From: Umezawaea endophytica
GTDB taxonomy: Bacteria; Actinomycetota; Actinomycetes; Mycobacteriales; Pseudonocardiaceae
Assembly (NCBI RefSeq): GCF_025061645.1
Contig: NZ_JANYMP010000022.1
Coordinates: 86,072-150,071 of the forward strand
Direction: 5' to 3'
DNA length: 64,000 nt
The notes below the pieces were generated by a model. It saw only the letters and a program-made list of their open reading frames with translations. It did no database searches and was not told the origin of the DNA. This document shows, piece after piece, positions 23,277 through 31,347 of the stretch. Each line of letters begins with the position of its first letter. Within the stretch, counting starts at the first letter, position 1. A program made the translations under genes and the position numbers.

Positions 23277-24455
23277 TCAATCCAGGTCGGGACCCCTTCG
23301 GGCCCAGGACCACGCGTACTTCGGGTCCTCGGTCGCCAGTGCGGCCTCACCCAGTTCCAGCGGGCGGAACGTGTCGACCATGACCGCCGTCTCGTCGAAG
23401 TACTCGACGCCCAGCGACGCCTCCACCGCGCCCGGCTGCGGCCCGTGCGTGCAGCCGGAGGGGTGCAGCGACAGCGACCCGATCCCGATGCCGGACCCCT
23501 TGCGGGCCTCGTAATCCCCGCCGACGTAGAACATCAGCTCGTCGGAGTCCACGTTGGCGTGGTTGTACGGCACCGGCACGGACAGCGGGTGGTAGTCGAC
23601 CTTGCGCGGCACGAACGAGCACACCACGAAGTTCGGGCCCTCGAACGTCTGGTGCACCGGCGGCGGCTGGTGCACGCGCCCGGTGATCGGCTCGAAGTCG
23701 CGGATGTTGAACGCCCACGGGTACAGGCAGCCGTCCCAGCCGACCACGTCGAACGGGTGGTTCGCGTAGGTGAACCTGGTCAGGCCCGCGCGGTGCCGCA
23801 CCAGCACGTCGACGTCCTCGCCGTCAACCAGCAGCGGCTCCACCGGGCCGCGCAGGTCGCGCTCGCAGAACGGCGAGTGCTCCAGGAACTGGCCCTTGCC
23901 GGACAGGTACCGCTTCGGCGGCCCGACGTGCCCGGTGGCCTCGAGGACCAGGATGTCCATCGGCTCGTCCGGAACCACCCGGTAGGTGCACGAAGTGGGG
24001 ATCACGACGTAGTCGCCGTCGCCCACGGTGATCGCGCCGTAGATGGTCTCGACGGTCCCGCCGCCGCTGCGCACGTAGAGCAGCTCGTCGCCGGCGGCGT
24101 TGCGGTAGAGCGGGCTCGGCGCGGAAGCGACCACGAACCCGATCGTCACGTCGGGGTTGCCGAACAGCGTGCGCCTGCCGGTCACGGCGTCGGCGCCCCC
24201 GTCCGGCCAGGTCAGGTCCGGTGTCTTGAAGTGGCGCGGCTTGAGCGGCAGGTTCGGCGCGGTCGGCCCGCGGGTGTCCTCGACGGTCCGCGCGTCCACG
24301 ATCGCGGTGGGCAGGAACCGGTGGTAGAGCAGTGCGGAGTCGGCGGAGAAGCCCTCCACGCCCATGAGCTCCTCCGCGTACAGCCCGCCCTCCGGATCGC
24401 GGAACTGGGTGTGGCGCTTTCGGGGGATCTCACCGACTTGGCGGTAGTACGCCAT
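23277..24455 (-). CDS. hmgA: Homogentisate 1,2-dioxygenase
   Basis: 392 aa. The C-terminal cupin holds the Fe(II) ligands: HANVDSDE near 299-306 and HPSGCTHGPQPG near 331-342. HPFDVVGWDG lies upstream. The enzyme opens homogentisate with O2 to maleylacetoacetate in tyrosine and phenylalanine breakdown. It is divergent from the two genes that complete the pathway (an unknown protein and fahA), with an IclR regulator after them, so this is a compact catabolic island. GGAGTGATC precedes ATG 24455. No hppD is in the window. Confidence 0.95.
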   Translation of the reverse strand: MAYYRQVGEIPRKRHTQFRDPEGGLYAEELMGVEGFSADSALLYHRFLPTAIVDARTVEDTRGPTAPNLPLKPRHFKTPDLTWPDGGADAVTGRRTLFGNPDVTIGFVVASAPSPLYRNAAGDELLYVRSGGGTVETIYGAITVGDGDYVVIPTSCTYRVVPDEPMDILVLEATGHVGPPKRYLSGKGQFLEHSPFCERDLRGPVEPLLVDGEDVDVLVRHRAGLTRFTYANHPFDVVGWDGCLYPWAFNIRDFEPITGRVHQPPPVHQTFEGPNFVVCSFVPRKVDYHPLSVPVPYNHANVDSDELMFYVGGDYEARKGSGIGIGSLSLHPSGCTHGPQPGAVEASLGVEYFDETAVMVDTFRPLELGEAALATEDPKYAWSWARRGPDLD

Positions 24456-24510
24456 GATCACTCCGGGCGTTCGATAGTCGGACATCTTTGTTCATTGACC
24501 GATACGCCAC

Positions 24511-24526
24511 TAGCGTGTCAGCCGTG
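24511..24526 (+). promoter_or_regulatory. -10 element with probable leaderless GTG start
   Basis: TAGCGT at 24511-24516 fits TANNNT and is 7 nt upstream of GTG 24524, with no Shine-Dalgarno between. It would drive the unknown-fahA pair, back to back with hmgA over only 68 bp, where an IclR operator is expected. Confidence 0.45.
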
Positions 24527-25390
24527 TCAAGCGCCTTCGAACTCCGTGCGCCAGGTCCACGCGGTACTCCGCCCCTGCTGGCAAGGCTTGTCGACGATGC
24601 CGCGTTGTTCCCCCCGGGCAACGCGTCGATGCCCGACGCGGTGCGCGGGCACCTCGACGCGCGCGTCGGCGAGTGGGCGGGAGCGATCGGCCTGTTCCTG
24701 TGTCCAGCGTCACGTCTGGCTGAGTTGATCACCGAGTTGATCAAGGTCAAGCCGGTCAAGCCGATCGCCCTGTCGTTGGTCATCGACACCGGCCTCGGCG
24801 GTGTCCCCAAGGCCGTGTCGATCGTCGAGTCCCGCAGCGAGCTGCTCGCCCTGCGCATGGTCGAGATGCCCGCGCCGTCCGACGTGGACGAGGTGTGGCT
24901 CGAACGCGTGTCGGAGTTCGTGCCCGAGGACGTGATCCGCGTGGTCGAGCCGAGGCGCGGGGGCGCCGAGTGGCTCGACGGCGTGCGCCGCGTCATCGAG
25001 CACGGGAGCTGGCCCAAGCTGCGCTGCGGCGGCGTCAGCAAGGAGAACTTCCCCAGCGTCGACGAGGTCGCCGACTTCCTCGCCGTCGTCACCCACAGCG
25101 GGGTCGCCTTCAAGGCCACCGCCGGTCTGCACCACGCCGTGCGGCAGACCGACGAGGCCACCGGCGTCACCCACCACGGGTTCCTCAACCTGCTGGTCGC
25201 GACCGCCCGGTCCCTCTCGGGCGGCGACGTCCGGGAAGCGCTGGCCAGCACCGACGGCGCGGCCCTCGCGGCCGAGGCGAGCAAGCTGGCCGACCCGGCC
25301 GCGCACGCCGTCCGCGGCGTCTTCGCGTCCTACGGCTCGTGCTCGCTCGCGGACCCGATCGCCGACCTCGACGCGCTGGACCTGCTGTGA
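24524..25390 (+). CDS. Uncharacterised protein of the homogentisate operon
   Basis: 288 aa, soluble, alpha/beta alternation compatible with a TIM barrel. The N-terminal region has LLARLVDDAALFPPGN. Conserved-looking polar residues cluster in the C-terminal half: KLRCGG near 178, FKATAGLHHAVR near 210 and HHGFLNLL near 230. I recognise no named family. It is translated in GTGA coupling with fahA and divergent from hmgA, so it should act on the same pathway. The step missing in the window is isomerisation of maleylacetoacetate, normally glutathione-dependent; actinobacteria lack glutathione. GTG 24524 is favoured by the -10 element; GTG 24515 is an alternative. Confidence 0.6.
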   Translation: MSSAFELRAPGPRGTPPLLARLVDDAALFPPGNASMPDAVRGHLDARVGEWAGAIGLFLCPASRLAELITELIKVKPVKPIALSLVIDTGLGGVPKAVSIVESRSELLALRMVEMPAPSDVDEVWLERVSEFVPEDVIRVVEPRRGGAEWLDGVRRVIEHGSWPKLRCGGVSKENFPSVDEVADFLAVVTHSGVAFKATAGLHHAVRQTDEATGVTHHGFLNLLVATARSLSGGDVREALASTDGAALAAEASKLADPAAHAVRGVFASYGSCSLADPIADLDALDLL

Positions 25391-26568
25391 CCTGGATCGA
25401 CGACCCGGCCTTCACCGGCGACGAGCCGTTCGGCCCGCAGACGCTGCCGTACGGCGTCGTCGACGCGGGCGTCGCGGTGCGCGTGGGCGACCACGCCGTG
25501 CCGCTGCGCCCGCTCGCGGGCTTCCTCGGCGACCGGCTGGCCGACCTGGTCACCGCGCCAACGCTCGACCCGCTGCTGCGGGCCGGGCGGCCTGCGTGGA
25601 GCGAACTGCGCGCCCGGCTCGTGGAGATGGTCGCCCTGACGGCGGCCCCGCGCGGCGCGTCCCTCGTGCCGATCGACGGCGCCGTCCTGCCGTTCACGGT
25701 CGCCGACTACGTCGACTTCTACTCGTCGCGGCACCACGCGGAGAACGTCGGCAAGATCTTCCGACCGGACAACGCCGCCCTGCCGCCGAACTGGACGCAC
25801 CTGCCGATCGGCTACCACGGCCGCGCGGGCACGGTCGTCGTGTCCGGCACGAACGTGGTCCGCCCGCACGGCCAGCGCCACGGCAAGCCGCACCCCGAGT
25901 TCGGGCCCAGCAGGCGGCTCGACGTCGAGGCCGAGGTCGGCTTCGTCTGCGGTGGCCCGGTCGCGTCCCGGCTGTCCACGTCCAGGGCGGTCGAGCACGT
26001 GTTCGGCGCGGTCCTGCTCAACGACTGGTCCGCCCGCGACGTCCAGGCCTGGGAGTACCAGCCGCTCGGCCCGTTCCTCGGCAAGTCCTTCGCCACCTCC
26101 GTCTCCGCGTGGATCACCCCGCTGGAGGCGTTCGCGGTCGCCAGGATCACCCCGCCGCCGCTGCCCAACCCGATCCACGACTACCTGGTCGAGGACCAGC
26201 CGTGGGGGCTCGACCTGAGCATCGAGGTCGAGTGGAACGGCACCGTCGTGTCCAGGCCCCCGTTCCGCGAGCAGTCGTGGACGTTCGCGCAGCAGCTCGC
26301 CCACCTGTCGGTCAACGGGGCCACCGTGCGGCCGGGCGACCTCATCGCGTCCGGCACGGTCTCCGGGCCCGAACGCGACGAGCGCGGCTCGTTCCTCGAA
26401 CTGAGCTGGGGCGGCCAACACCCGGTCGCCCTGTCCGACGGCACCGAGCGGACCTTCCTGGAGGACGGCGACACGGTGCGCATCACCGCCACCGCCCCCG
26501 GCGAGGACGGCTCGCTCGTCGGCCTGGCCGAAGTGGTCGGCACGATCGAGCCCGCCGACGGGAAGTAG
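25387..26568 (+). CDS. fahA: Fumarylacetoacetase
   Basis: 393 aa. FAH signatures in order: DFYSSRHHAENVGKIFRP near 110 (metal and catalytic His), IGYHGRAG near 140, RLDVEAEVGF with metal-binding Glu near 180, and LLNDWSARDVQAWEYQPLGP near 212 with Asp, followed by GKSF. It hydrolyses fumarylacetoacetate to fumarate and acetoacetate, the last step of homogentisate breakdown. The GTG start overlaps the preceding stop as GTGA. The IclR regulator gene follows within about 45 bp. Confidence 0.95.
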   Translation: MTWIDDPAFTGDEPFGPQTLPYGVVDAGVAVRVGDHAVPLRPLAGFLGDRLADLVTAPTLDPLLRAGRPAWSELRARLVEMVALTAAPRGASLVPIDGAVLPFTVADYVDFYSSRHHAENVGKIFRPDNAALPPNWTHLPIGYHGRAGTVVVSGTNVVRPHGQRHGKPHPEFGPSRRLDVEAEVGFVCGGPVASRLSTSRAVEHVFGAVLLNDWSARDVQAWEYQPLGPFLGKSFATSVSAWITPLEAFAVARITPPPLPNPIHDYLVEDQPWGLDLSIEVEWNGTVVSRPPFREQSWTFAQQLAHLSVNGATVRPGDLIASGTVSGPERDERGSFLELSWGGQHPVALSDGTERTFLEDGDTVRITATAPGEDGSLVGLAEVVGTIEPADGK

Positions 26569-26613
26569 GGCACTTTGGTCAGACCGCAGTCGGACCCGCG
26601 GGGACGCCTCCCC

Positions 26614-27255
26614 GTGCCCACCACGGTGTCCAAGGAGAGCTCGCTGACCCTGGAACGGGGTCTGGCGCTGCTCCAGGCGGTCGCCGACGCGGAGACGGAC
26701 GCGCCGAGCATCAGCGAACTCGCCGCCGCGATCGGCGCGAGCCGCGCCGCCGTCTACCGGCTGCTCGTACCGCTCCAGTCCAGGGGCCTGGTGCGGCGTG
26801 AAGGGTCGAAGGTGCGGCTGGGGCTGGGCGTGCTCAGGCTCGCGGCGAACGTGCTGCCGCAGTTGCGGATGGCCGCGCAGCCCGCGCTGCGCGAACTGGC
26901 CGACCAGGTCGGCGCGACCGCCCACCTCACCGTCGCCGACGGCAGCGAGGCCCAAGCGGTCGCCGTGGTCGAACCGTCGTGGACGGCGTTCCACGTCGCC
27001 TACCGCGTCGGCAGCAGGCACCCGGTCCACCGGGGCGCCGCGGGCAAGGCCATCGGCCTACCCCCGGACGTCCGCCAGTGGGTCCAGTCGACCGGCGAAC
27101 TCCAACCGGGCGCGTACGGGGTCGCGTCGCCGGTGCGGGGAGTGCCCGGACTGCGGGCCAGCGTGGGCGTGGTGGCCCTGGAACGGCTCGACGGTGAGTC
27201 CATCGGCCCCCAGGTGCTGCGGGCCGCACAGGACGTCGCAGCGGCGTTGAAGTGA
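26614..27255 (+). CDS. IclR-family transcriptional regulator
   Basis: 213 aa. N-terminal winged helix (LTLERGLALLQAVADAETD, then ISELAAAIGASRAAVYRLL) at about residues 10-75, then a shortened effector-binding domain (GATAHLTVADGSEAQAVAVV; HPVHRGAAGKAI). Members of the family control aromatic and homogentisate catabolism, so it probably regulates the divergent hmgA and fahA promoters with a pathway intermediate as effector. The start is uncertain: GTG 26614, GTG 26626 or an upstream TTG at 26575 are all in frame. Confidence 0.85.
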   Translation: MPTTVSKESSLTLERGLALLQAVADAETDAPSISELAAAIGASRAAVYRLLVPLQSRGLVRREGSKVRLGLGVLRLAANVLPQLRMAAQPALRELADQVGATAHLTVADGSEAQAVAVVEPSWTAFHVAYRVGSRHPVHRGAAGKAIGLPPDVRQWVQSTGELQPGAYGVASPVRGVPGLRASVGVVALERLDGESIGPQVLRAAQDVAAALK

Positions 27256-27266
27256 CTGTGAGTCAC
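27252..27266. promoter_or_regulatory. Short inverted repeat at the end of iclR
   Basis: GTGACT and AGTCAC with a 3-nt centre overlap the iclR stop codon. Arms of 6 bp are short; it may be a weak operator, part of a terminator or chance. Confidence 0.2.
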
Positions 27267-27339
27267 CATTCCGGTTGCTCTGGGATATCTTTCGTGCTAG
27301 TAGACCCGTGAGACACTGATGGTGACGTGAGGAGTAGTT

Positions 27340-27912
27340 GTGACTGCGATGCCGGTACCGCACTTGTTCACCGTCGCCGAATATGCCGCCCTCGGTGAGA
27401 TCGAGTCGGGCTACGCCGAATTGCAAGAAGGACATCTCCTCATGTCGCCTAGTCCGGCGGTGGACCACAACATCGCGTTCGGCGAGCTGTTCCTCCAGCT
27501 CGTCCCGCAGCTCCCCTCCGGTTTCCGGGCGATCCAGGACATCGATGTCGACCTTGAACTCGCGGAATCGGATCAGCCAGGGTTCGTTCGACGACCTGAC
27601 CTGGTAGTCGTCCGGCGCGATGCGGTTCGCAGGGTCGCTGGTGGAAAGGGCTTGCTCAGGGCATCCGAGGTCGTGCTCGCTGTTGAGATCGTTTCGCCGG
27701 GGTCTCGACGAACGGATTACACGGTCAAACGGGCTGAGTACGCCGATGCCGGAATTCCGAACTACTGGATCATCGACTTGGAGCCACCCGTGTCGTTGGT
27801 CGCCTGCCACTTGGCAGGCGATTTCGGTTATCAGGACGCTTCTGCGGTGACCGGGGAATTCACCACCTCCGAGCCCTTCCCGCTCACCGTCCGCGTCGAC
27901 CAGCTCGACTAG
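27340..27912 (+). CDS. Uma2-family PD-(D/E)XK nuclease-like protein (DUF820)
   Basis: 190 aa. Restriction-nuclease fold with RRPDLVVV (Asp87), LAVEIVSPGSRR (Glu116), then D126 and K130 in TDYTVK, and the family ending PNYWIID. Uma2 genes are numerous in actinobacteria and cyanobacteria and are often mobile; biological role is unknown. AGGAG lies 8 nt before GTG 27340. Codons are visibly more A/T-rich than in neighbours (for example the GAATTGCAAGAAGGA run near 27418), suggesting acquisition. The stop shares a CTAG with the convergent Mn exporter gene. Confidence 0.82.
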   Translation: MTAMPVPHLFTVAEYAALGEIESGYAELQEGHLLMSPSPAVDHNIAFGELFLQLVPQLPSGFRAIQDIDVDLELAESDQPGFVRRPDLVVVRRDAVRRVAGGKGLLRASEVVLAVEIVSPGSRRTDYTVKRAEYADAGIPNYWIIDLEPPVSLVACHLAGDFGYQDASAVTGEFTTSEPFPLTVRVDQLD

Positions 27913-28511
27913 CCGAAGACCGCCGCCCACAGCGCGACGAGGGTGAACGCGGCGAACACGAAACCGGCCACCCGCTGGATCAGGTGCGTGGGGATGCGGC
28001 CCGCGATCTTCCGGCCGACGAGCACCGCGATCCCGGCGACGGCGGTCAGGGCCAGCCACGCGCCGAGGCCGACGGCGATCGGGGTGCCGTAGCGGGCGGT
28101 GAGACCCGCGGTCGCGAGCTGCGAGGCGTCGCCCCACTCGGCGGCGAACAGGACGCCGAACGACGTGAGCGCGGACCGCAGGAACGGGGTGGCGGCGGCT
28201 CCGGAGCGGGAGGCGTCGGTCTCGTCGTCGTCCGGCTTGGAGAAGCCCTCGCGGAGCAGCATGAACGCGCCGACGCCGAACAGGACCGCGACCACGGCGG
28301 CGACGAGCTGGTCGGGCAGCAGGGTGATGGCGCTGCCGAACGCGACGGCCACGACGCACTGCACGGCGAACGCGGAGACCACACCGACGAACACCGGCCA
28401 GGCGCGGTAGCGCGTCGTCAGCACGAGGGTGGCGACCATCGTCTTGTCCGGCAGCTCAGCCAGGAAGATGATGGCGAAGGTGGTCGCCAGGGCGATGAAT
28501 GAGGTGGCCAC
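27909..28511 (-). CDS. TMEM165/GDT1-family Mn2+ exporter
   Basis: 200 aa with six TM helices in two related halves. Each half has the signature acidic motif: ELPDKT at 19-24 and EWGDAS near 108, the cation-binding site of the family. A cytoplasmic acidic loop (DDDETD) joins the halves. Members export Mn2+ (or exchange Ca2+/Mn2+ in eukaryotes). GTG 28511 with GGAG upstream is chosen because the in-frame ATG at 28604 lies inside the riboswitch. Control by a Mn-sensing riboswitch supports Mn2+ as substrate. Confidence 0.85.
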   Translation of the reverse strand: MATSFIALATTFAIIFLAELPDKTMVATLVLTTRYRAWPVFVGVVSAFAVQCVVAVAFGSAITLLPDQLVAAVVAVLFGVGAFMLLREGFSKPDDDETDASRSGAAATPFLRSALTSFGVLFAAEWGDASQLATAGLTARYGTPIAVGLGAWLALTAVAGIAVLVGRKIAGRIPTHLIQRVAGFVFAAFTLVALWAAVFG

Positions 28512-28581
28512 GAGTCTCCAGTCCGCATCGGACCCGGACGGAGGCGCAACAGACCCCGACCGGGCGTGTTGCACTACCCGG

Positions 28582-28714
28582 CCGGAGGTCTCGTTCGCCC
28601 ACACAAGGTGGGTGAGGGACCGGATCCCACGACTGGCGGATCAGTATGTCGATCACCTCGCCGCGCCACAGCCGTTGACGAGCGCTGGTGGCAGCGGGAA
28701 CTACTCCCCTCTGG
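28582..28714 (-). ncRNA. yybP-ykoY manganese riboswitch
   Basis: On the minus strand the hallmark GGGGAGTAG (28709-28701), the loop TCGTCA (28681-28676) and ACGAGACCT (28594-28586) occur in the right order and orientation. P1 can form between CCAGAGG at the 5' end and CCTCCGG at the 3' end with one mismatch. These are the conserved Mn2+-binding loops of the yybP-ykoY class. It lies in the leader of the TMEM165-type exporter, 70 nt before its start. Mn2+ binding should raise exporter synthesis. The rest of 28512-28855 holds the cydA promoter. Confidence 0.85.
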
Positions 28715-28782
28715 CACCACCCACGATACAGGTCGCATGCGCCACCGACGATGTCGACCACAGCACAGTCCTGGCCGGGCCG

Positions 28783-28858
28783 GGACCTAGGTCCTACCCG
28801 AACGGAGGACTGTCGCACCTGATCACGGCGGGTGCGGCGGACCTAGGTTCGAAGCGTG
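28783..28858 (+). promoter_or_regulatory. cydA promoter with a repeated GGACCTAGGT palindrome
   Basis: GGACCTAGGTCC (28783-28794) is a perfect 12-bp palindrome; GGACCTAGGTTC (28839-28850) repeats 11 of 12 bases 56 bp downstream. The second copy contains TAGGTT (28844-28849), a TANNNT -10 placed 6 nt before GTG 28856, so the cydA transcript is probably leaderless. The paired sites suggest a dimeric regulator acting at -10 and upstream, possibly by looping. Confidence 0.45.
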
Positions 28859-30325
28859 GAAGTACTGGATCTCGCGCGGTGGCAATTCGGCATCACCACC
28901 GTCTACCACTTCTTGATGGTGCCGCTGACGATTGGCCTCTCGCTGCTGGTGGCCTGCATGCAGACCGCCTGGGTGCGCACGGGCGACCGGCGCTACTACG
29001 CGATGACCAAGTTCTGGGGCAAGCTGCTGCTGATCAACTTCGCCATGGGCGTCGTGACCGGCATCGTGCAGGAGTTCCAGTTCGGGCTCACGTGGAGCGC
29101 GTACTCGCGGTTCGTGGGCGACGTGTTCGGCGCCCCGCTGGCGATGGAGGGCCTGGTCGCGTTCTTCGTCGAGTCGACCTTCCTCGGCCTGTGGATCTTC
29201 GGCTGGGACCGGCTGCCGAAGAAGGTCCACCTCGCCTGCGTGTGGGCGTTCTCGCTGGCCACCATCGCCTCCGCGTACTTCATCCTGGCCGCGAACTCGT
29301 GGATGCAGCACCCCGTCGGCGTCGAACTGGTCGACGGCCGCGCGCGCCTCACGTCGATCTGGGCCGTGCTGACCAACAACACCGTGCTGGCCGCGTTCCC
29401 GCACACGATCTTCGGCGCCTTCATGGTGGCCGCCGCGTTCCTGGTCGCCATCGCCGCCTGGCACCTGTGGCGCAAGTCCGACGAGGAGCCCGTGTGGCGC
29501 TCGTCGTTGAAGCTCGGCACGTGGGTCGGCGTGGTCGCGTTCGCGGGCGTCGCCGTCACCGGTGACTTCCAGGGCAAGCTGATGTTCGAGCAGCAGCCGA
29601 TGAAGATGGCCGCCGCCGAAGCCCTGTGCCACACCGAACAACCGGCGAGCTTCTCGGTGTTCGCGATCGGCGACCTGACCCGCTCCGACTGCGAGAGCGT
29701 CAAGAACGTCACCGTCCCCGCGCTGCTGTCCTTCCTGGCGCACAACGACTTCACCAGCGAGGTCAAGGGCATCGACGAGCTCGTCCCGCTGTACCAGGAG
29801 AAGTACGGCACGAACTACCCGGTCGACCCGCAGCTCGGCGAGCTGTCCGGGAAGCCGATCGACTACGTGCCCGTGCTGCCCGTGACCTACTGGGGCTTCC
29901 GGCTGATGATCGGGTTCGGCGGCATCTCGGTGGCCACCGGCGTGCTCGCGCTGTGGCTCACCCGCGGCGGCCGGGTGCCGCGCGGCCGGTGGTTCCCGAT
30001 CGCCGCGCTCGCGAGCGTCGCGACGCCGTTCCTGGCGAACAGCGCGGGCTGGATCTTCACCGAGATGGGCCGCCAGCCGTTCGTCGTCGTGCCCAACCCG
30101 TCCGGTGTGGACGGTGTCTGGATGTTCACCGCCAGAGCCGTGTCGTCGTCGACGGTGGGCGAGGTGCTCACGTCGCTGATCTCGTTGACGCTGGTCTACG
30201 GCGTGCTGGCGGTCGTCGAGGGGTTCCTGATCCGGCGCTACGTCCGGGCGGGCGTTGCGGGTGTGCTGCCACCCGCGCCACCGCCGGACGCCGAGAAGAC
30301 CGACGCACTCGCCTTCGCCTACTGA
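28856..30325 (+). CDS. cydA: Cytochrome bd oxidase subunit I
   Basis: 489 aa with about nine TM helices. His18 in FGITTVYHFL is the haem b595 ligand region. GMVTG-type helix 5 (NFAMGVVTGIVQEFQFG) and GRQPFVV (about residue 405) are family signatures. The Q-loop between TM6 and TM7 is of the short type. With CydB it oxidises menaquinol and reduces O2 to water at high affinity without proton pumping. It opens the cydA-cydB-cydDC operon, which runs into a histidine kinase gene. GTG start, probably leaderless. Confidence 0.96.
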   Translation: MEVLDLARWQFGITTVYHFLMVPLTIGLSLLVACMQTAWVRTGDRRYYAMTKFWGKLLLINFAMGVVTGIVQEFQFGLTWSAYSRFVGDVFGAPLAMEGLVAFFVESTFLGLWIFGWDRLPKKVHLACVWAFSLATIASAYFILAANSWMQHPVGVELVDGRARLTSIWAVLTNNTVLAAFPHTIFGAFMVAAAFLVAIAAWHLWRKSDEEPVWRSSLKLGTWVGVVAFAGVAVTGDFQGKLMFEQQPMKMAAAEALCHTEQPASFSVFAIGDLTRSDCESVKNVTVPALLSFLAHNDFTSEVKGIDELVPLYQEKYGTNYPVDPQLGELSGKPIDYVPVLPVTYWGFRLMIGFGGISVATGVLALWLTRGGRVPRGRWFPIAALASVATPFLANSAGWIFTEMGRQPFVVVPNPSGVDGVWMFTARAVSSSTVGEVLTSLISLTLVYGVLAVVEGFLIRRYVRAGVAGVLPPAPPPDAEKTDALAFAY

Positions 30326-30339
30326 GAGAGGGGACCGCC

Positions 30340-31347
30340 GTGGAAACGCTCTGGTTCTGCGTGATCGCCCTGCTCTGGCTGGGCTACTTCTTCCTGGAGG
30401 GCTTCGACTTCGGCGTCGGCATGCTCCTCCCCGTGCTGGGACGCGACGAGAAGGAACGTCGCGTCATGATCAACACCATCGGGCCGGTCTGGGACGGCAA
30501 CGAGGTGTGGTTGATCGTCGCGATCGGTGCCACGTTCGCGGCGTTCCCCGGCTGGTACGCGTCGCTCATCAGCACGGTGTACCTGCCCGTGCTGGTGTTC
30601 CTGCTGGCGCTGATCGGCCGGGGAGTCGCTTTCGAATACCGCGGGAAGGTCGACTCGGCGCGCTGGCGCGCCCGGTGGGACAAGGCGATCGTGGTCTGCT
30701 CGTGGCTCGCGCCGCTGACCGTCGGGCTGCTGATCACGTCCACCGTGCTCGGCCTGCCCATCGACGCCGCGGGCAACCGGGTCGGCTCGCCGTTCGCGTC
30801 GCTGCGCTGGGACACCCTCCTCGGCGCCGCCGCGATCACCGGCTACGCCCTGGTGCACGGCGCGGTGTTCACCGCGCTGAAGACCGAGGGCGACATCCGG
30901 GTCCGGGCCCGCGCGCTGGCGCTGCGGATCGCCCCGTTCGCCCTGCTGCCGCTGCTGGTGCTGCTGCTCGTCGTGCAGGTGCGGTCCGGCTCGGTGTGGA
31001 CGTGGGGCGCCGCGATCCTGGTCGCGCTGGCGGCGTTCGCGGCGATGGCCAGGCTCGCACTCGGCCGCGAGGGGCAGGCGTTCGCGCTGATGGGGCTGAC
31101 CATCGTCGCCGCCATCACCGCGCTGTTCGGCGCGCTCTACCCGAACGTCCTGCCCTCCACCCTCGACCCGGCGTTCTCGCTGACGGTCGCGAACGCCGCC
31201 TCCAGCCCGTACACGCTCACGGTCATCACCTGGGTCGCCGCGTTCGGCACGCCCGCCGTGCTCGTCTACCAGGGGTGGACCTACTGGGTGTTCCGCAAGC
31301 GCATCGGCACCCGCCACATCCCGCCCGTGCACGTCCCGTCGTCGTGA
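30340..31347 (+). CDS. cydB: Cytochrome bd oxidase subunit II
   Basis: 335 aa, about eight TM helices. The N-terminal signature FFLEGFDFGVGMLLP is present, followed by GPVWDGNEVWLI, both conserved in CydB. It forms the heterodimer with CydA; CydB carries no haem but is needed for assembly. GTG 30340 follows GAGAGGGG, 14 bp after the cydA stop. Its stop overlaps the cydDC start as GTGA. Confidence 0.95.
   Translation: METLWFCVIALLWLGYFFLEGFDFGVGMLLPVLGRDEKERRVMINTIGPVWDGNEVWLIVAIGATFAAFPGWYASLISTVYLPVLVFLLALIGRGVAFEYRGKVDSARWRARWDKAIVVCSWLAPLTVGLLITSTVLGLPIDAAGNRVGSPFASLRWDTLLGAAAITGYALVHGAVFTALKTEGDIRVRARALALRIAPFALLPLLVLLLVVQVRSGSVWTWGAAILVALAAFAAMARLALGREGQAFALMGLTIVAAITALFGALYPNVLPSTLDPAFSLTVANAASSPYTLTVITWVAAFGTPAVLVYQGWTYWVFRKRIGTRHIPPVHVPSS

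Noticed and set aside
28512-28604. N-terminal extension of the Mn exporter from ATG 28604
   Set aside because: It would be translated from the 3' strand of the riboswitch; the residues do not look like the family, and GTG 28511 has its own ribosome-binding site.
30255-31343. A 1433-aa CydDC with a 360-residue N-terminal extension
   Set aside because: The extension is an Arg/Pro-rich shadow of cydB; GTG 31344 overlaps the cydB stop.
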